Shown here one piece after another: positions 1 to 5,676 of a stretch of DNA of 9,388 nucleotides (its first letter is position 1; each line of letters begins with the position of its first letter). Location of the stretch: positions 1-9,388 of the forward strand of contig JAFXJE010000119.1 of assembly GCA_017532485.1 (NCBI GenBank). The letters run 5' to 3'. The notes beneath the pieces were generated by a model. It saw nothing but the letters and a program-made list of their open reading frames with translations, ran no database searches and was not told where the DNA came from. Source of the stretch: Peptococcaceae bacterium (GTDB taxonomy: Bacteria > Bacillota > Peptococcia > Peptococcales > Peptococcaceae). The position numbers were made by a program, and so were the translations under genes.

Positions 1-108
1 CTGGAATATAATCTTGGCGAAGCTTTGGCTGAGGGCAGGCAAAAGGAACAATTATGGCGTTATTTAGGTGTTTCTGCAGGAGCTGTTTTAGTCATAATTT
101 TGATTTAG
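1..108 (+). CDS. spoIIIAB: Stage III sporulation protein SpoIIIAB, C-terminal fragment (5' end outside window)
   Basis: Frame 1 is open from the first base to a TAG at 106-108 and gives 35 residues. The fragment starts LEYNLGEALAEGRQKEQLWR and ends in a short hydrophobic helix, YLGVSAGAVLVIILI. A basic/aromatic stretch followed by a C-terminal membrane anchor is how SpoIIIAB proteins end, and spoIIIAC follows directly, as in all spoIIIA operons. SpoIIIAB is a mother-cell membrane protein of the SpoIIIA-SpoIIQ complex, with a mostly helical soluble domain resembling type II secretion GspF-like folds (family knowledge). The spoIIIAA ATPase gene and the operon promoter, which is sigma-E dependent in Bacillus, should lie upstream. 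The call rests on the tail plus context, because most of the protein is outside the window. Confidence 0.85.
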   Translation: MEYNLGEALAEGRQKEQLWRYLGVSAGAVLVIILI

Positions 109-120
109 GGGGTAAAAACA

Positions 121-318
121 GTGCAGACGGATATTATCTTTAAAATTGCTGGGATAGGTATTTTAACGGCAGTTTTGCATAGTGTCTTGAAATCTATGGG
201 CAAAGAGGACCAAGCTAATCTGGCTACTTTGGCAGGACTAGCACTTGTTTTGTTTATGGTAGTGGAGTTATTGGCAGAGTTATTTGCTTATGTCAAAACA
301 GTTTTTTTATTATATTAA
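121..318 (+). CDS. spoIIIAC: Stage III sporulation protein SpoIIIAC
   Basis: A 65-residue, almost wholly hydrophobic protein, close to the usual length of about 65-68 for SpoIIIAC. Two membrane helices are visible, at about residues 6-24 and 36-62, joined by a short polar loop (KSMGKEDQANLA). That loop matches the family's typical pattern, in which a Gly-Lys/Arg-x-Asp/Glu turn precedes the second helix. The start is GTG at 121. It is supported by an AGGGGGT Shine-Dalgarno at 107-113, which overlaps the spoIIIAB stop and leaves a seven-base spacer. SpoIIIAC is an integral membrane component of the mother-cell side of the SpoIIIA channel and is related to the N-terminal part of SpoIIIAD. It is very probably co-transcribed with its neighbours and translationally coupled to spoIIIAB. 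Confidence 0.93.
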   Translation: MQTDIIFKIAGIGILTAVLHSVLKSMGKEDQANLATLAGLALVLFMVVELLAELFAYVKTVFLLY

Positions 319-327
319 GGTGAAAGT

Positions 328-714
328 ATGGAAATAATCCAAATTTTAGGTTTAAGCCTGATTGTTTTGGTCATTTATTTCATTTTGCAAGAGCAAAAAA
401 ATCCTGTAGCTCTTTTGTTGGTTTTAGCCTTTAGCTTAATAATTTTTTTGGTGGTTGTTCGGCAAGTTGCACTTATTTTTGCTACCCTGCAAACCATAAG
501 CATGGCAGCTGGGGTAAACAGTATTTATTTAAAGACAGTGATGAAAATATTGGGGATTGCTTATTTGACAGAATTGGTAGCGCAGCTTTGCCGTGACGGG
601 GGCAGTAGTGCTTTAGCCCTAAAAATAGAATTGGCTGCGAAAATAGCTATTTTAACCTTGGCTCTGCCTATTTTATTGGCGATTATAGAAAGTATCCTGC
701 AATTGCTGAGGTGA
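328..714 (+). CDS. spoIIIAD: Stage III sporulation protein SpoIIIAD
   Basis: The 128-residue membrane protein is near the family's usual length of about 130. Helices lie at about residues 5-19, 27-56 and 101-125. The most diagnostic block is residues 72-103: MKILGIAYLTELVAQLCRDG followed by a small-residue stretch and a KIELAAK motif. This Cys-Arg-Asp-Gly segment and the following Lys-Ile-Glu-Leu-Ala are highly conserved in SpoIIIAD. The ATG at 328 has AAGGTGA at 317-323, overlapping the spoIIIAC stop, so translation is probably coupled. SpoIIIAD is an inner-membrane part of the mother-cell SpoIIIA complex, needed with SpoIIQ for forespore gene expression after engulfment. Nothing in the sequence suggests damage. 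Confidence 0.95.
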   Translation: MEIIQILGLSLIVLVIYFILQEQKNPVALLLVLAFSLIIFLVVVRQVALIFATLQTISMAAGVNSIYLKTVMKILGIAYLTELVAQLCRDGGSSALALKIELAAKIAILTLALPILLAIIESILQLLR

Positions 715-718
715 GTAA

Positions 719-1786
719 ATGGAAAATTTAGATATGACTGATTTTGTGGAAATGCTGCAAGTTTTGCAAGAAGAATTGTCTAGTTATCAAGTGGACTTAT
801 CTTTGAGCAGTTTATGGGAAACTTTACAAAGAGGCGAATGGCAATTTGATTGGGCTGCTTTGGGACAACAACTGCAGCTTTTAGTTCAAAAGGAAGTGTT
901 GCTTAATTTTGATTTATTGGGCAAATTTATGGTTTTGGCAGTGGCATTTTCCTTGGTCAAGCAGTTAAGCACAGCGTTTGGTAAGCAAGGTTTGCAGGAA
1001 GTTTGCAATTTTGTTATGGCAGGGATAGCAGGCTTGTTTATGTTGGCGAGTACACAAAGTATTTTGACTTTAGGAGAACAGACGATAGAAACATTGAGCA
1101 GTTTGATGCTGGTACTATTGCCGTTGGATTTAATCCTCTTGATTGGCTTAGGACATAGTGCAACAGCAGCAATTTTACAGCCTTCCTTATTAATGGCGGT
1201 ACAAGTAATAACGGCTTTATTTCGGTATTTACTGGTGCCGCTTTTGTTTTGGGAATTTACTTTAAAATTGGTCAGTCATCTTGGTGGACAAATTCAACTG
1301 ACCAAAATGGCTAAATTATTGCGAAAAATAATTCTTTGGAGCATTGGCTTGGCAACAACTTGTTTTATGGCTGTGCTGAGTATTCAAGGGATTAGTGGCA
1401 CAGTGGCTGACAGCGTAGCTTTACGAGCTGTTAAATATGCTGCTGGAGCAGGATTGCCTGTAGTTGGAGGGACAGTAGCCAATTTATTGGAAATTATGCT
1501 CAATGGTTCTTTGCTGTTAAAAAATGGTTTAGGCTTATTTGGTCTAATTTTAATTTTATTACTAACAGTTTTTCCTTTGGCTAAAATATTTGTTCTTTAC
1601 TTAATTTATGTTTTGGCAGCCGCTTTATTGCAGCCCCTGCAGGCTGATGAGTTGGTGCTGATGTTGGAGGATATGGCAGAAAGTATTATTTTAGTCTTTG
1701 CTGTGGTGACGATTATTGCCTTAATGTTTTTTATGATGTTGTTGATTTTACTGACAGCTGCCAATACAGGCGTTGCGTTAAGGTAA
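719..1786 (+). CDS. spoIIIAE: Stage III sporulation protein SpoIIIAE, without signal peptide
   Basis: A 355-residue polytopic membrane protein, against about 390-400 in Bacillus subtilis. Residues 1-62 are amphipathic and non-membrane. Hydrophobic helices follow at about 64-84, 96-115, 127-145, 155-180, 203-224, 268-305 (probably two) and 322-347. The family signature is at about 222-252: IQGISG, then ADSVALRAVKYAAGAGLPVV and the Gly-Gly-Thr-Val that follows. Homologues usually begin with a cleaved signal peptide. Here the N-terminus is polar (MENLDMTDFVEMLQ) and the codon just before the ATG is an in-frame TAA at 716-718, so no upstream extension is possible. The start has GAGGTGAG at 708-715, overlapping the spoIIIAD stop. 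In Bacillus, SpoIIIAE is a client of the SpoIIIJ (YidC) insertase and is part of the channel complex. The identity is secure; the N-terminal topology is the odd point. Confidence 0.94.
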   Translation: MENLDMTDFVEMLQVLQEELSSYQVDLSLSSLWETLQRGEWQFDWAALGQQLQLLVQKEVLLNFDLLGKFMVLAVAFSLVKQLSTAFGKQGLQEVCNFVMAGIAGLFMLASTQSILTLGEQTIETLSSLMLVLLPLDLILLIGLGHSATAAILQPSLLMAVQVITALFRYLLVPLLFWEFTLKLVSHLGGQIQLTKMAKLLRKIILWSIGLATTCFMAVLSIQGISGTVADSVALRAVKYAAGAGLPVVGGTVANLLEIMLNGSLLLKNGLGLFGLILILLLTVFPLAKIFVLYLIYVLAAALLQPLQADELVLMLEDMAESIILVFAVVTIIALMFFMMLLILLTAANTGVALR

Positions 1787-1800
1787 AAGGGGGCAAGCAA

Positions 1801-2313
1801 ATGGCAATGCTGCAAGGAATTATCTTGGAGGTAATTTTGATTATCGTTTTGACAACTATATTTGATTTAATGCTGCCAGAGGGTAAGCTGCAGCCTTTGG
1901 TGCGCTTAATTATGGGGCTTTTTGTTTTAGCGTCATTGCTAAATCCATTGTTGAATTTCGGCTTGCTGCAGGAAACGATGCTGAACGGGTGGGTTATGAA
2001 GCCCCCAGCTAATCAAGCACAATGGGAGTCAATAAGCGTGCAGGGTAAAGAGCTGCAGCAAGTACAGGAACAAGCAGCTAGGCAGGAATATGAGGCTAAA
2101 TTGGTGGAGCAAATTAAACATTTATTAATTGCTCTAGGTATGACGGAAATAAGTGAGATACAGGTGGAGCTGAGTGAAGGTGGAGGAGTAGTACAAAAAA
2201 TCAGTGCTGTTTGTTCAGGTTCGGAGAGTGAGGCACAGCGCTGCCAACAATTTTTGACTGGGTATTATGGTTTGACGGAAAATTGTGTACAAATAAAACG
2301 CCTAGGTGGGTGA
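1801..2313 (+). CDS. spoIIIAF: Stage III sporulation protein SpoIIIAF
   Basis: A 170-residue protein, somewhat shorter than the roughly 200 of Bacillus. It has two N-terminal membrane helices (about residues 6-21 and 33-54) separated by the conserved turn FDLMLPEGKLQPLVR. The Leu-Pro followed by a basic residue and then the second helix ending LLNPLL is the family hallmark. Residues 75-106 form a charged helix, possibly coiled coil. Residues 116-166 resemble the small alpha/beta ring-building fold reported for SpoIIIAF soluble domains (inference from pattern). The ATG at 1801 has an AAGGGGG site at 1787-1793. The gene overlaps the first possible GTG of spoIIIAG but not its preferred ATG. SpoIIIAF is expected in the mother-cell membrane, facing the intermembrane space of the engulfed forespore. 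Confidence 0.93.
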   Translation: MAMLQGIILEVILIIVLTTIFDLMLPEGKLQPLVRLIMGLFVLASLLNPLLNFGLLQETMLNGWVMKPPANQAQWESISVQGKELQQVQEQAARQEYEAKLVEQIKHLLIALGMTEISEIQVELSEGGGVVQKISAVCSGSESEAQRCQQFLTGYYGLTENCVQIKRLGG

Positions 2314-2314
2314 G
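2304..2314 (+). promoter_or_regulatory. Shine-Dalgarno deciding the spoIIIAG start
   Basis: The run AGGTGGGTGAG overlaps the end of spoIIIAF, including its TGA at 2311-2313. It lies just before ATG 2318, with a nine-base gap from AGGTG. An in-frame GTG at 2306 would lie inside this site and has only AAATAAAACGCC upstream, which has no Shine-Dalgarno character. The ATG at 2318 is therefore preferred, and translation is likely coupled to spoIIIAF. Confidence 0.7.
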
Positions 2315-2317
2315 TGG

Positions 2318-2848
2318 ATGGATTGGAAAAAAATAAGTACGGAACAACGAAAATATATTGCCTTATTATTGCTGCTGACGGCAGTGGGAATAATCTTAAT
2401 TTTATTGGGTAATGGTCAAGAAGTACCACAAAACATTAGTGAGCAAAATAATTTGCCTGTTTTTTCTGAAGAAAACAGTTCTCTCTCTGAAGAAAGCATC
2501 AAGGAAAGAGAACTGGAGAGAGTATTGGCAAGTATTGCTGGCGTTGGTAAGGTCTGGGTAGATATTACTTTGGCGAATGACGGAACGACAGAGTATGCTT
2601 ATGAGGAGCAGCGCAATGAAAATCAGTATCAGAAAACTTTGGCAGTAGTAAGCAAAGGTCAAGGTAATACAGAAGCAGTTGTAGTGCGAAGGGAAGAACC
2701 GAAGATTATTGGTGTTTTGGTGGTGGCACAGGGGGCTGATAATCCTGCTGTTGAAGCTGATTTACTGCAGGCTGTAGAAACCTTGCTGGGTTTAGCAGCT
2801 CACGAAGTAATAATTATGGCAGGCGATAGTGAGGTGGAAACTCGATGA
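2318..2848 (+). CDS. spoIIIAG: Stage III sporulation protein SpoIIIAG, compact form
   Basis: From the ATG at 2318 the protein is 176 residues, clearly shorter than the 229 of Bacillus subtilis. The layout fits the family: a short basic cytosolic start (MDWKKISTEQRKY), one membrane helix at about residues 14-31, a polar linker to about 60, then the ring-building domain. That domain begins with the helix RELERVLASIAGVG and a strand KVWVDITL. An insertion equivalent to the SpoIIIAG beta-triangle follows at about 87-122. The conserved return strands VVVRREEPKIIGVLVVAQGA come next, then helix AVEADLLQAVETLLG and a last strand HEVIIM. SpoIIIAG forms large rings in the intermembrane space, resembling type III secretion ring proteins (established for Bacillus). 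An alternative GTG start at 2306 would add four residues but lacks a ribosome binding site. The stop overlaps the spoIIIAH start as ATGA. Confidence 0.93.
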   Translation: MDWKKISTEQRKYIALLLLLTAVGIILILLGNGQEVPQNISEQNNLPVFSEENSSLSEESIKERELERVLASIAGVGKVWVDITLANDGTTEYAYEEQRNENQYQKTLAVVSKGQGNTEAVVVRREEPKIIGVLVVAQGADNPAVEADLLQAVETLLGLAAHEVIIMAGDSEVETR

Positions 2849-3354
2849 AAGTCGGGAGCAAGTTGTTTTATGGTGTGGGCGTAGTAACTTTTTTTCTCGT
2901 TCTTGGTTTAGCAAGTGTTTATAATCTTCTGCCTGTGGCGGCTGAGGAGGAAGTGGCTGCAGTTGAGGTCATAGTACCACCAACAGTACCAGTTGAGGAA
3001 ACGGAGGAAGTTGCTGAACAAAAATTATTGACGGCTGAGGAGCAATTAATTAAATTACGCCTGGCTAGAGAAAGAGCATGGTCAGAAAAAATGGCTGCGT
3101 GGGCAGAAACAGGTCAAGCAGAAAAGCTTGCGCAAGACAGTGAGCATTATTTTCAGGAACAGCAAATGGAAATTTTATTACAAGCTAAAGGTTTTCGGGA
3201 AAGTATGGTTATGATTACGGAAAAACGGATTAATGTTTTAGTGCCGGCTGCCCAAGCAAGCAAAAGCTATCAAATGCTGCACGAATTGGTCAGTGGCAAT
3301 TTGGGAGCAGCAGTGAATAGTGTGTATATTATTCCAATAGAAGATGAAATATGA
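2845..3354 (+). CDS. spoIIIAH: Stage III sporulation protein SpoIIIAH
   Basis: A 169-residue protein, shorter than the 218 of Bacillus subtilis. It has one N-terminal membrane helix (about residues 8-29), a Glu/Val/Pro-rich linker at about 30-58 and a long helical segment at about 62-115. The C-terminal alpha/beta domain runs from about 95 to 165, with KGFRESMVMITEKRINVLVP and the following helix and strand. This matches the YscJ/FliF-like ring-building domain that binds forespore SpoIIQ across the intermembrane space (established for the family). The ATG at 2845 overlaps the spoIIIAG stop as ATGA. GAGGTGG at 2831-2837 gives a seven-base spacer, so translation is coupled. Compared with Bacillus the reduction appears to be in the linker. 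It is the last gene of the spoIIIA operon; no terminator is visible after it. Confidence 0.92.
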   Translation: MKVGSKLFYGVGVVTFFLVLGLASVYNLLPVAAEEEVAAVEVIVPPTVPVEETEEVAEQKLLTAEEQLIKLRLARERAWSEKMAAWAETGQAEKLAQDSEHYFQEQQMEILLQAKGFRESMVMITEKRINVLVPAAQASKSYQMLHELVSGNLGAAVNSVYIIPIEDEI

Positions 3355-3385
3355 TGGAAAAAATATTTATCTTTAGCACGAAAAA

Positions 3386-3394
3386 TGATATACT
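3386..3394 (+). promoter_or_regulatory. Candidate extended -10 promoter for the asp23-nusB-xse-ispA-dxs operon
   Basis: In the 74-base gap between spoIIIAH and the Asp23 gene lies TGATATACT, an extended -10 element (TG, one base, then TATACT, five of six matches to TATAAT). With a 17-base spacer the -35 position holds TTTATC (3366-3371), only a half match to TTGACA; weak -35 boxes are common with extended -10 promoters. Transcription would start near 3400, about 30 bases before the Asp23 start. It is read as a vegetative (sigma-A type) promoter from the pattern alone. No hairpin followed by a T-run is present in the gap, so readthrough from spoIIIA during sporulation is also expected. Confidence 0.6.
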
Positions 3395-3428
3395 AAGAAC
3401 GGTATCCTGATTTTAATGAGGTGATAAA

Positions 3429-3830
3429 ATGGGAGAACAGAAATCTAATGACGAAAAGAATGTTCATTATGGAGCAATTAAAATTGCTGATGAAGCAGTG
3501 GCTATGATTGCCAGCATGGCGGCAGCTAAAGTCAAAGGTGTAGCTGGTATGTCTGGTGGGGTAGCTGCTGGAATAACGGAGAAGCTGGGCAAGAAAAACT
3601 TGACCAAGGGTGTCAAGGTGGAAGTTACCGGGCAGTCGGTAGCACTTGATTTATTTGTTCATGCAGATTTTGGGGTAAAAATACCACAGCTGGCCCATGA
3701 AATTCAAAATGAGGTACGCACAGCCGTAGAAACTATGACAGGCTTACAGGTTAAATCCGTAAATGTTCATATTCAAGGAATATCTTTTGCTATAAACGAA
3801 CAAGAAAACCAGAAGGAAACAGAGGAGTAA
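3429..3830 (+). CDS. Asp23/Gls24 family envelope-stress protein (YqhY type)
   Basis: The 133-residue soluble protein shows the Asp23/Gls24 pattern. Residues 14-30 (YGAIKIADEAVAMIASM) open the domain and AAAKVKGVAGMSGG follows. Alternating hydrophobic strands come next (KGVKVEVTGQSVALDLFVHA). A helix with KIPQLAHEIQNEVRTAVETM and a terminal strand VKSVNVHIQGISF complete the domain, and the last 12 or so residues are acidic. Members such as YqhY in Bacillus are encoded beside accBC and nusB and have been linked to control of acetyl-CoA carboxylase; others associate with the membrane through AmaP. Neither accBC nor amaP is next to it here, so its partner is unknown. The ATG at 3429 has GAGGTGA at 3418-3424 and follows the candidate promoter, making it the first gene of the housekeeping operon. 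Family membership is secure; the precise role is not. Confidence 0.9.
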   Translation: MGEQKSNDEKNVHYGAIKIADEAVAMIASMAAAKVKGVAGMSGGVAAGITEKLGKKNLTKGVKVEVTGQSVALDLFVHADFGVKIPQLAHEIQNEVRTAVETMTGLQVKSVNVHIQGISFAINEQENQKETEE

Positions 3831-3834
3831 AACT

Positions 3835-4248
3835 ATGACCTATTTAAAACAAGAAGATGCACACGCTGCACGTGAAGCGGCTTTTAAGATTATTTATCAG
3901 TGGGATATGGGTGACGGCAATGAAGAACTAGCTATTGAGACTATGCTGGAGGAAGGCGAGTTGACAGCTGAAAATGAAGAATTTTGCCGGAAAATAGTTC
4001 AAGGAGTTCAAGAAAATCAAGAAGCGATTGATAAATTCATTCAGGAAAATGCTAAAGGCTGGAGTTTAGGCCGCATGATGAGTGTTGACCGTAATTTACT
4101 GCGTCTGGCAGCTTATGAAATTAAATTTGCCAACCATATTTCAGCAATTGGGGCAATCAATGAAGCTGTTGAATTGGCAAAAGTGTATGGTGATGATAAG
4201 TCGCCTGCTTTTATTAACAGTATTTTAGACAAAATTATGAAGCGGTGA
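3835..4248 (+). CDS. nusB: Transcription antitermination factor NusB
   Basis: A 137-residue, all-helical RNA-binding protein of normal NusB length. The N-terminal ARE-AAFKIIYQWD segment (about residues 11-24) matches the arginine-rich RNA-binding start of the family. Two blocks in the C-terminal half are diagnostic: WSLGRMMSVDRNLLRLAAYE at about 76-95, and INEAVELAKVYGDDKSPAFI at about 108-127 followed by NSILDKI. NusB pairs with S10 (NusE) on boxA RNA to form antitermination complexes on rRNA operons. The ATG at 3835 has an AGAGGAG site at 3821-3827, inside the end of the Asp23 gene, with a four-base gap between the genes. The order Asp23 family, nusB, xseA is widespread in Firmicutes; folD, present between nusB and xseA in Bacillus, is absent here. 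Confidence 0.96.
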   Translation: MTYLKQEDAHAAREAAFKIIYQWDMGDGNEELAIETMLEEGELTAENEEFCRKIVQGVQENQEAIDKFIQENAKGWSLGRMMSVDRNLLRLAAYEIKFANHISAIGAINEAVELAKVYGDDKSPAFINSILDKIMKR

Positions 4249-4250
4249 GG
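4244..4250 (+). promoter_or_regulatory. Shine-Dalgarno deciding the xseA start
   Basis: GGTGAGG overlaps the nusB stop (TGA 4246-4248) and ends three bases before ATG 4254; the GGTGA core leaves a five-base spacer. The in-frame GTG at 4245 falls within this site and has no Shine-Dalgarno of its own. The ATG at 4254 is therefore the better start. Confidence 0.6.
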
Positions 4251-4253
4251 ACC

Positions 4254-5486
4254 ATGCAGTCAGCAAGAAAAGTGTTATCGGTAAGTGATGTTAACCAATA
4301 TCTTAAACGCGTACTGCAAAATGATAATTTTTTGTCGCAAGTAGTTATTCGTGGAGAAATATCTAATTTTACGCATCACCGTTCCGGACATTTGTATTTC
4401 TCTTTAAAAGACAAAAACAGCATGCTCAAGTGTGTTATGTTTCGCACTTATGCTGAAAGCCTGAGCTTCCGTCCTGAGCATGGTATGGAAGTATTGGCAG
4501 TAGGTAATATTTCTGTATTTGAGCGTGATGGTGTTTACCAGCTTTATGTGGAAAATATGCTGCCAGCAGGTGCAGGTGCTTTGCATATAGCCTATGAACA
4601 GCTCAAAGAAAAGCTTGGTGCAGAGGGTCTTTTTGCTGAAGAACGCAAGCGGAAATTACCTGCTTTTCCAACGAGAATAGGTATAATAACATCTCCCACT
4701 GGAGCAGCCATTCAAGATATGATGTCGATTTTGCGTCGCCGTAATAAGTTAATCGATATTGATTTTATTCCAGCTATAGTACAGGGACAAGAGGGTGCAG
4801 CGTCGCTTTGCAGTGCTTTAGATAAGATGTACTTGCAATCTGTTGATGTAATTATTATCGGCAGAGGTGGTGGCTCGTTAGAGGATTTATGGTGCTTTAA
4901 TGAAGAGGCTGTAGTTCGCAAAATAGCGGCTAGTCCTGTGCCTATTATTAGTGCAGTAGGTCATGAAACGGATTTTACTTTAGCAGATTTTGCTGCTGAT
5001 ATGCGAGCGGCTACTCCGTCAATGGCGGCAGAATTGGCAGCGCCTTCTTTGGAAAAACTGGCTGAGGGATTGGCGCTAAAGACAAGATTGCTGGAGCAAA
5101 ATTATCGGCGTCAATTGGAAAAGAAACGATTGCAGTTGGAGCGTTATGCCCATCATCCGTTGCTGCGACAGCCACAACGTTTATTAGAACAGCAGCAGCA
5201 AATTTTGGACAACCAAGCTACAGCCTTAACGAAGGCTATGGATAGTATCTTACAAAATAAACAGCACAAATTTATCTTGGCTGCGGAAAAACTGGATAGT
5301 TTAAGTCCGTTAAAGGTCTTAAGTCGTGGTTACAGCGTTTGCCAAGATTTAAACGGCAAGGTAATTCACTCTCCAGAGGAGTTGGCAGTAGACCAACGTT
5401 TTAAAGTTACTTTGCAGCAAGGTGAATTATATGGTCGTGTAGTGACCGGAGAGGAAGAAGAGAATGGAACAGCAACAATCTTATGA
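4254..5486 (+). CDS. xseA: Exodeoxyribonuclease VII large subunit XseA
   Basis: From ATG 4254 the product is 410 residues, slightly shorter than the usual 440-460. It is the nuclease subunit of exonuclease VII, which with several XseB copies degrades single-stranded DNA in both directions to oligonucleotides. An N-terminal OB-fold DNA-binding domain covers about residues 6-100 (LSVSDVNQYLKRVL, VVIRGEISNF, GHLYFSLKD). The catalytic domain carries RIGIITSPTGAAIQDMM at 141-157, GRGGGSLEDLWCFNEEAV at 203-220 and AVGHETDFTLADFAADMRAA at 234-253. D155, R204, H237 and D240 correspond to the residues I recall as essential in E. coli XseA. A Gln/Leu-rich coiled coil spans about 262-345, and the C-terminal LSRGYSV block (356-362) is intact. 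The gene overlaps xseB by 23 bases. GTG 4245 is an alternative start without a ribosome binding site. Confidence 0.96.
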   Translation: MQSARKVLSVSDVNQYLKRVLQNDNFLSQVVIRGEISNFTHHRSGHLYFSLKDKNSMLKCVMFRTYAESLSFRPEHGMEVLAVGNISVFERDGVYQLYVENMLPAGAGALHIAYEQLKEKLGAEGLFAEERKRKLPAFPTRIGIITSPTGAAIQDMMSILRRRNKLIDIDFIPAIVQGQEGAASLCSALDKMYLQSVDVIIIGRGGGSLEDLWCFNEEAVVRKIAASPVPIISAVGHETDFTLADFAADMRAATPSMAAELAAPSLEKLAEGLALKTRLLEQNYRRQLEKKRLQLERYAHHPLLRQPQRLLEQQQQILDNQATALTKAMDSILQNKQHKFILAAEKLDSLSPLKVLSRGYSVCQDLNGKVIHSPEELAVDQRFKVTLQQGELYGRVVTGEEEENGTATIL

Positions 5487-5673
5487 AAAAGCATTAGAGC
5501 GATTAGAACAAGTAATTGCTGAGCTGGATACAGGTGAGTTACCATTAGAAGCCTCGATACAGTTATTTCAAGATGGTTTGGAAATGATTAAGATTTGTCA
5601 AGCAAAACTAAATGATGCTGAGGGTAAAATCAGACAATTAACCGACAATGGTTTTGTGGAAATGGGTGAATAA
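5464..5673 (+). CDS. xseB: Exodeoxyribonuclease VII small subunit XseB
   Basis: A 69-residue helical-hairpin protein of normal XseB length. The motif SYEKALERLEQVIAELDTGE at residues 6-25, then LPLEASIQLFQDGLEMIKIC and QAKLNDAEGKI, are the conserved XseB core. Several copies bind the coiled coil of XseA to form active exonuclease VII. The ATG at 5464 lies inside the 3' end of xseA in another frame and is preceded by the purine-rich GGAGAGGAAGAAGAG, a workable Shine-Dalgarno. Overlap of the two subunit genes suggests translational coupling and fixed stoichiometry (inference). A three-base gap separates it from ispA. Confidence 0.96.
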   Translation: MEQQQSYEKALERLEQVIAELDTGELPLEASIQLFQDGLEMIKICQAKLNDAEGKIRQLTDNGFVEMGE

Positions 5674-5676
5674 ATA

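Noticed and set aside
700..725. Possible frameshift removing a signal peptide from spoIIIAE
   Set aside because: The upstream sequence in every frame is fully accounted for by intact spoIIIAD and its stop, so there is no leftover signal-peptide sequence to rejoin.
1606..1815. Minus-strand open frame inside the 3' end of spoIIIAE
   Set aside because: It lies antisense to a conserved gene, has Asn/Ile/Ala-rich low-complexity content, and shows no family motif. It is a shadow of the real coding frame.
2402..2662. Minus-strand open frame inside spoIIIAG
   Set aside because: It is antisense to a well-supported gene and shows no recognisable domain or credible ribosome binding site.
3354..3410. 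An 18-codon mini-ORF (MEKIFIFSTKNDILRTVS) right after spoIIIAH, overlapping its stop as ATGA-like TGATG
   Set aside because: It has only a weak ribosome binding site, overlaps the candidate promoter and its likely start point, and has no leader-peptide or attenuator features.
4404..4921. Two minus-strand open frames (4404-4586 and 4712-4921) inside xseA
   Set aside because: They lie opposite conserved XseA blocks and carry no motifs; they are chance frames.
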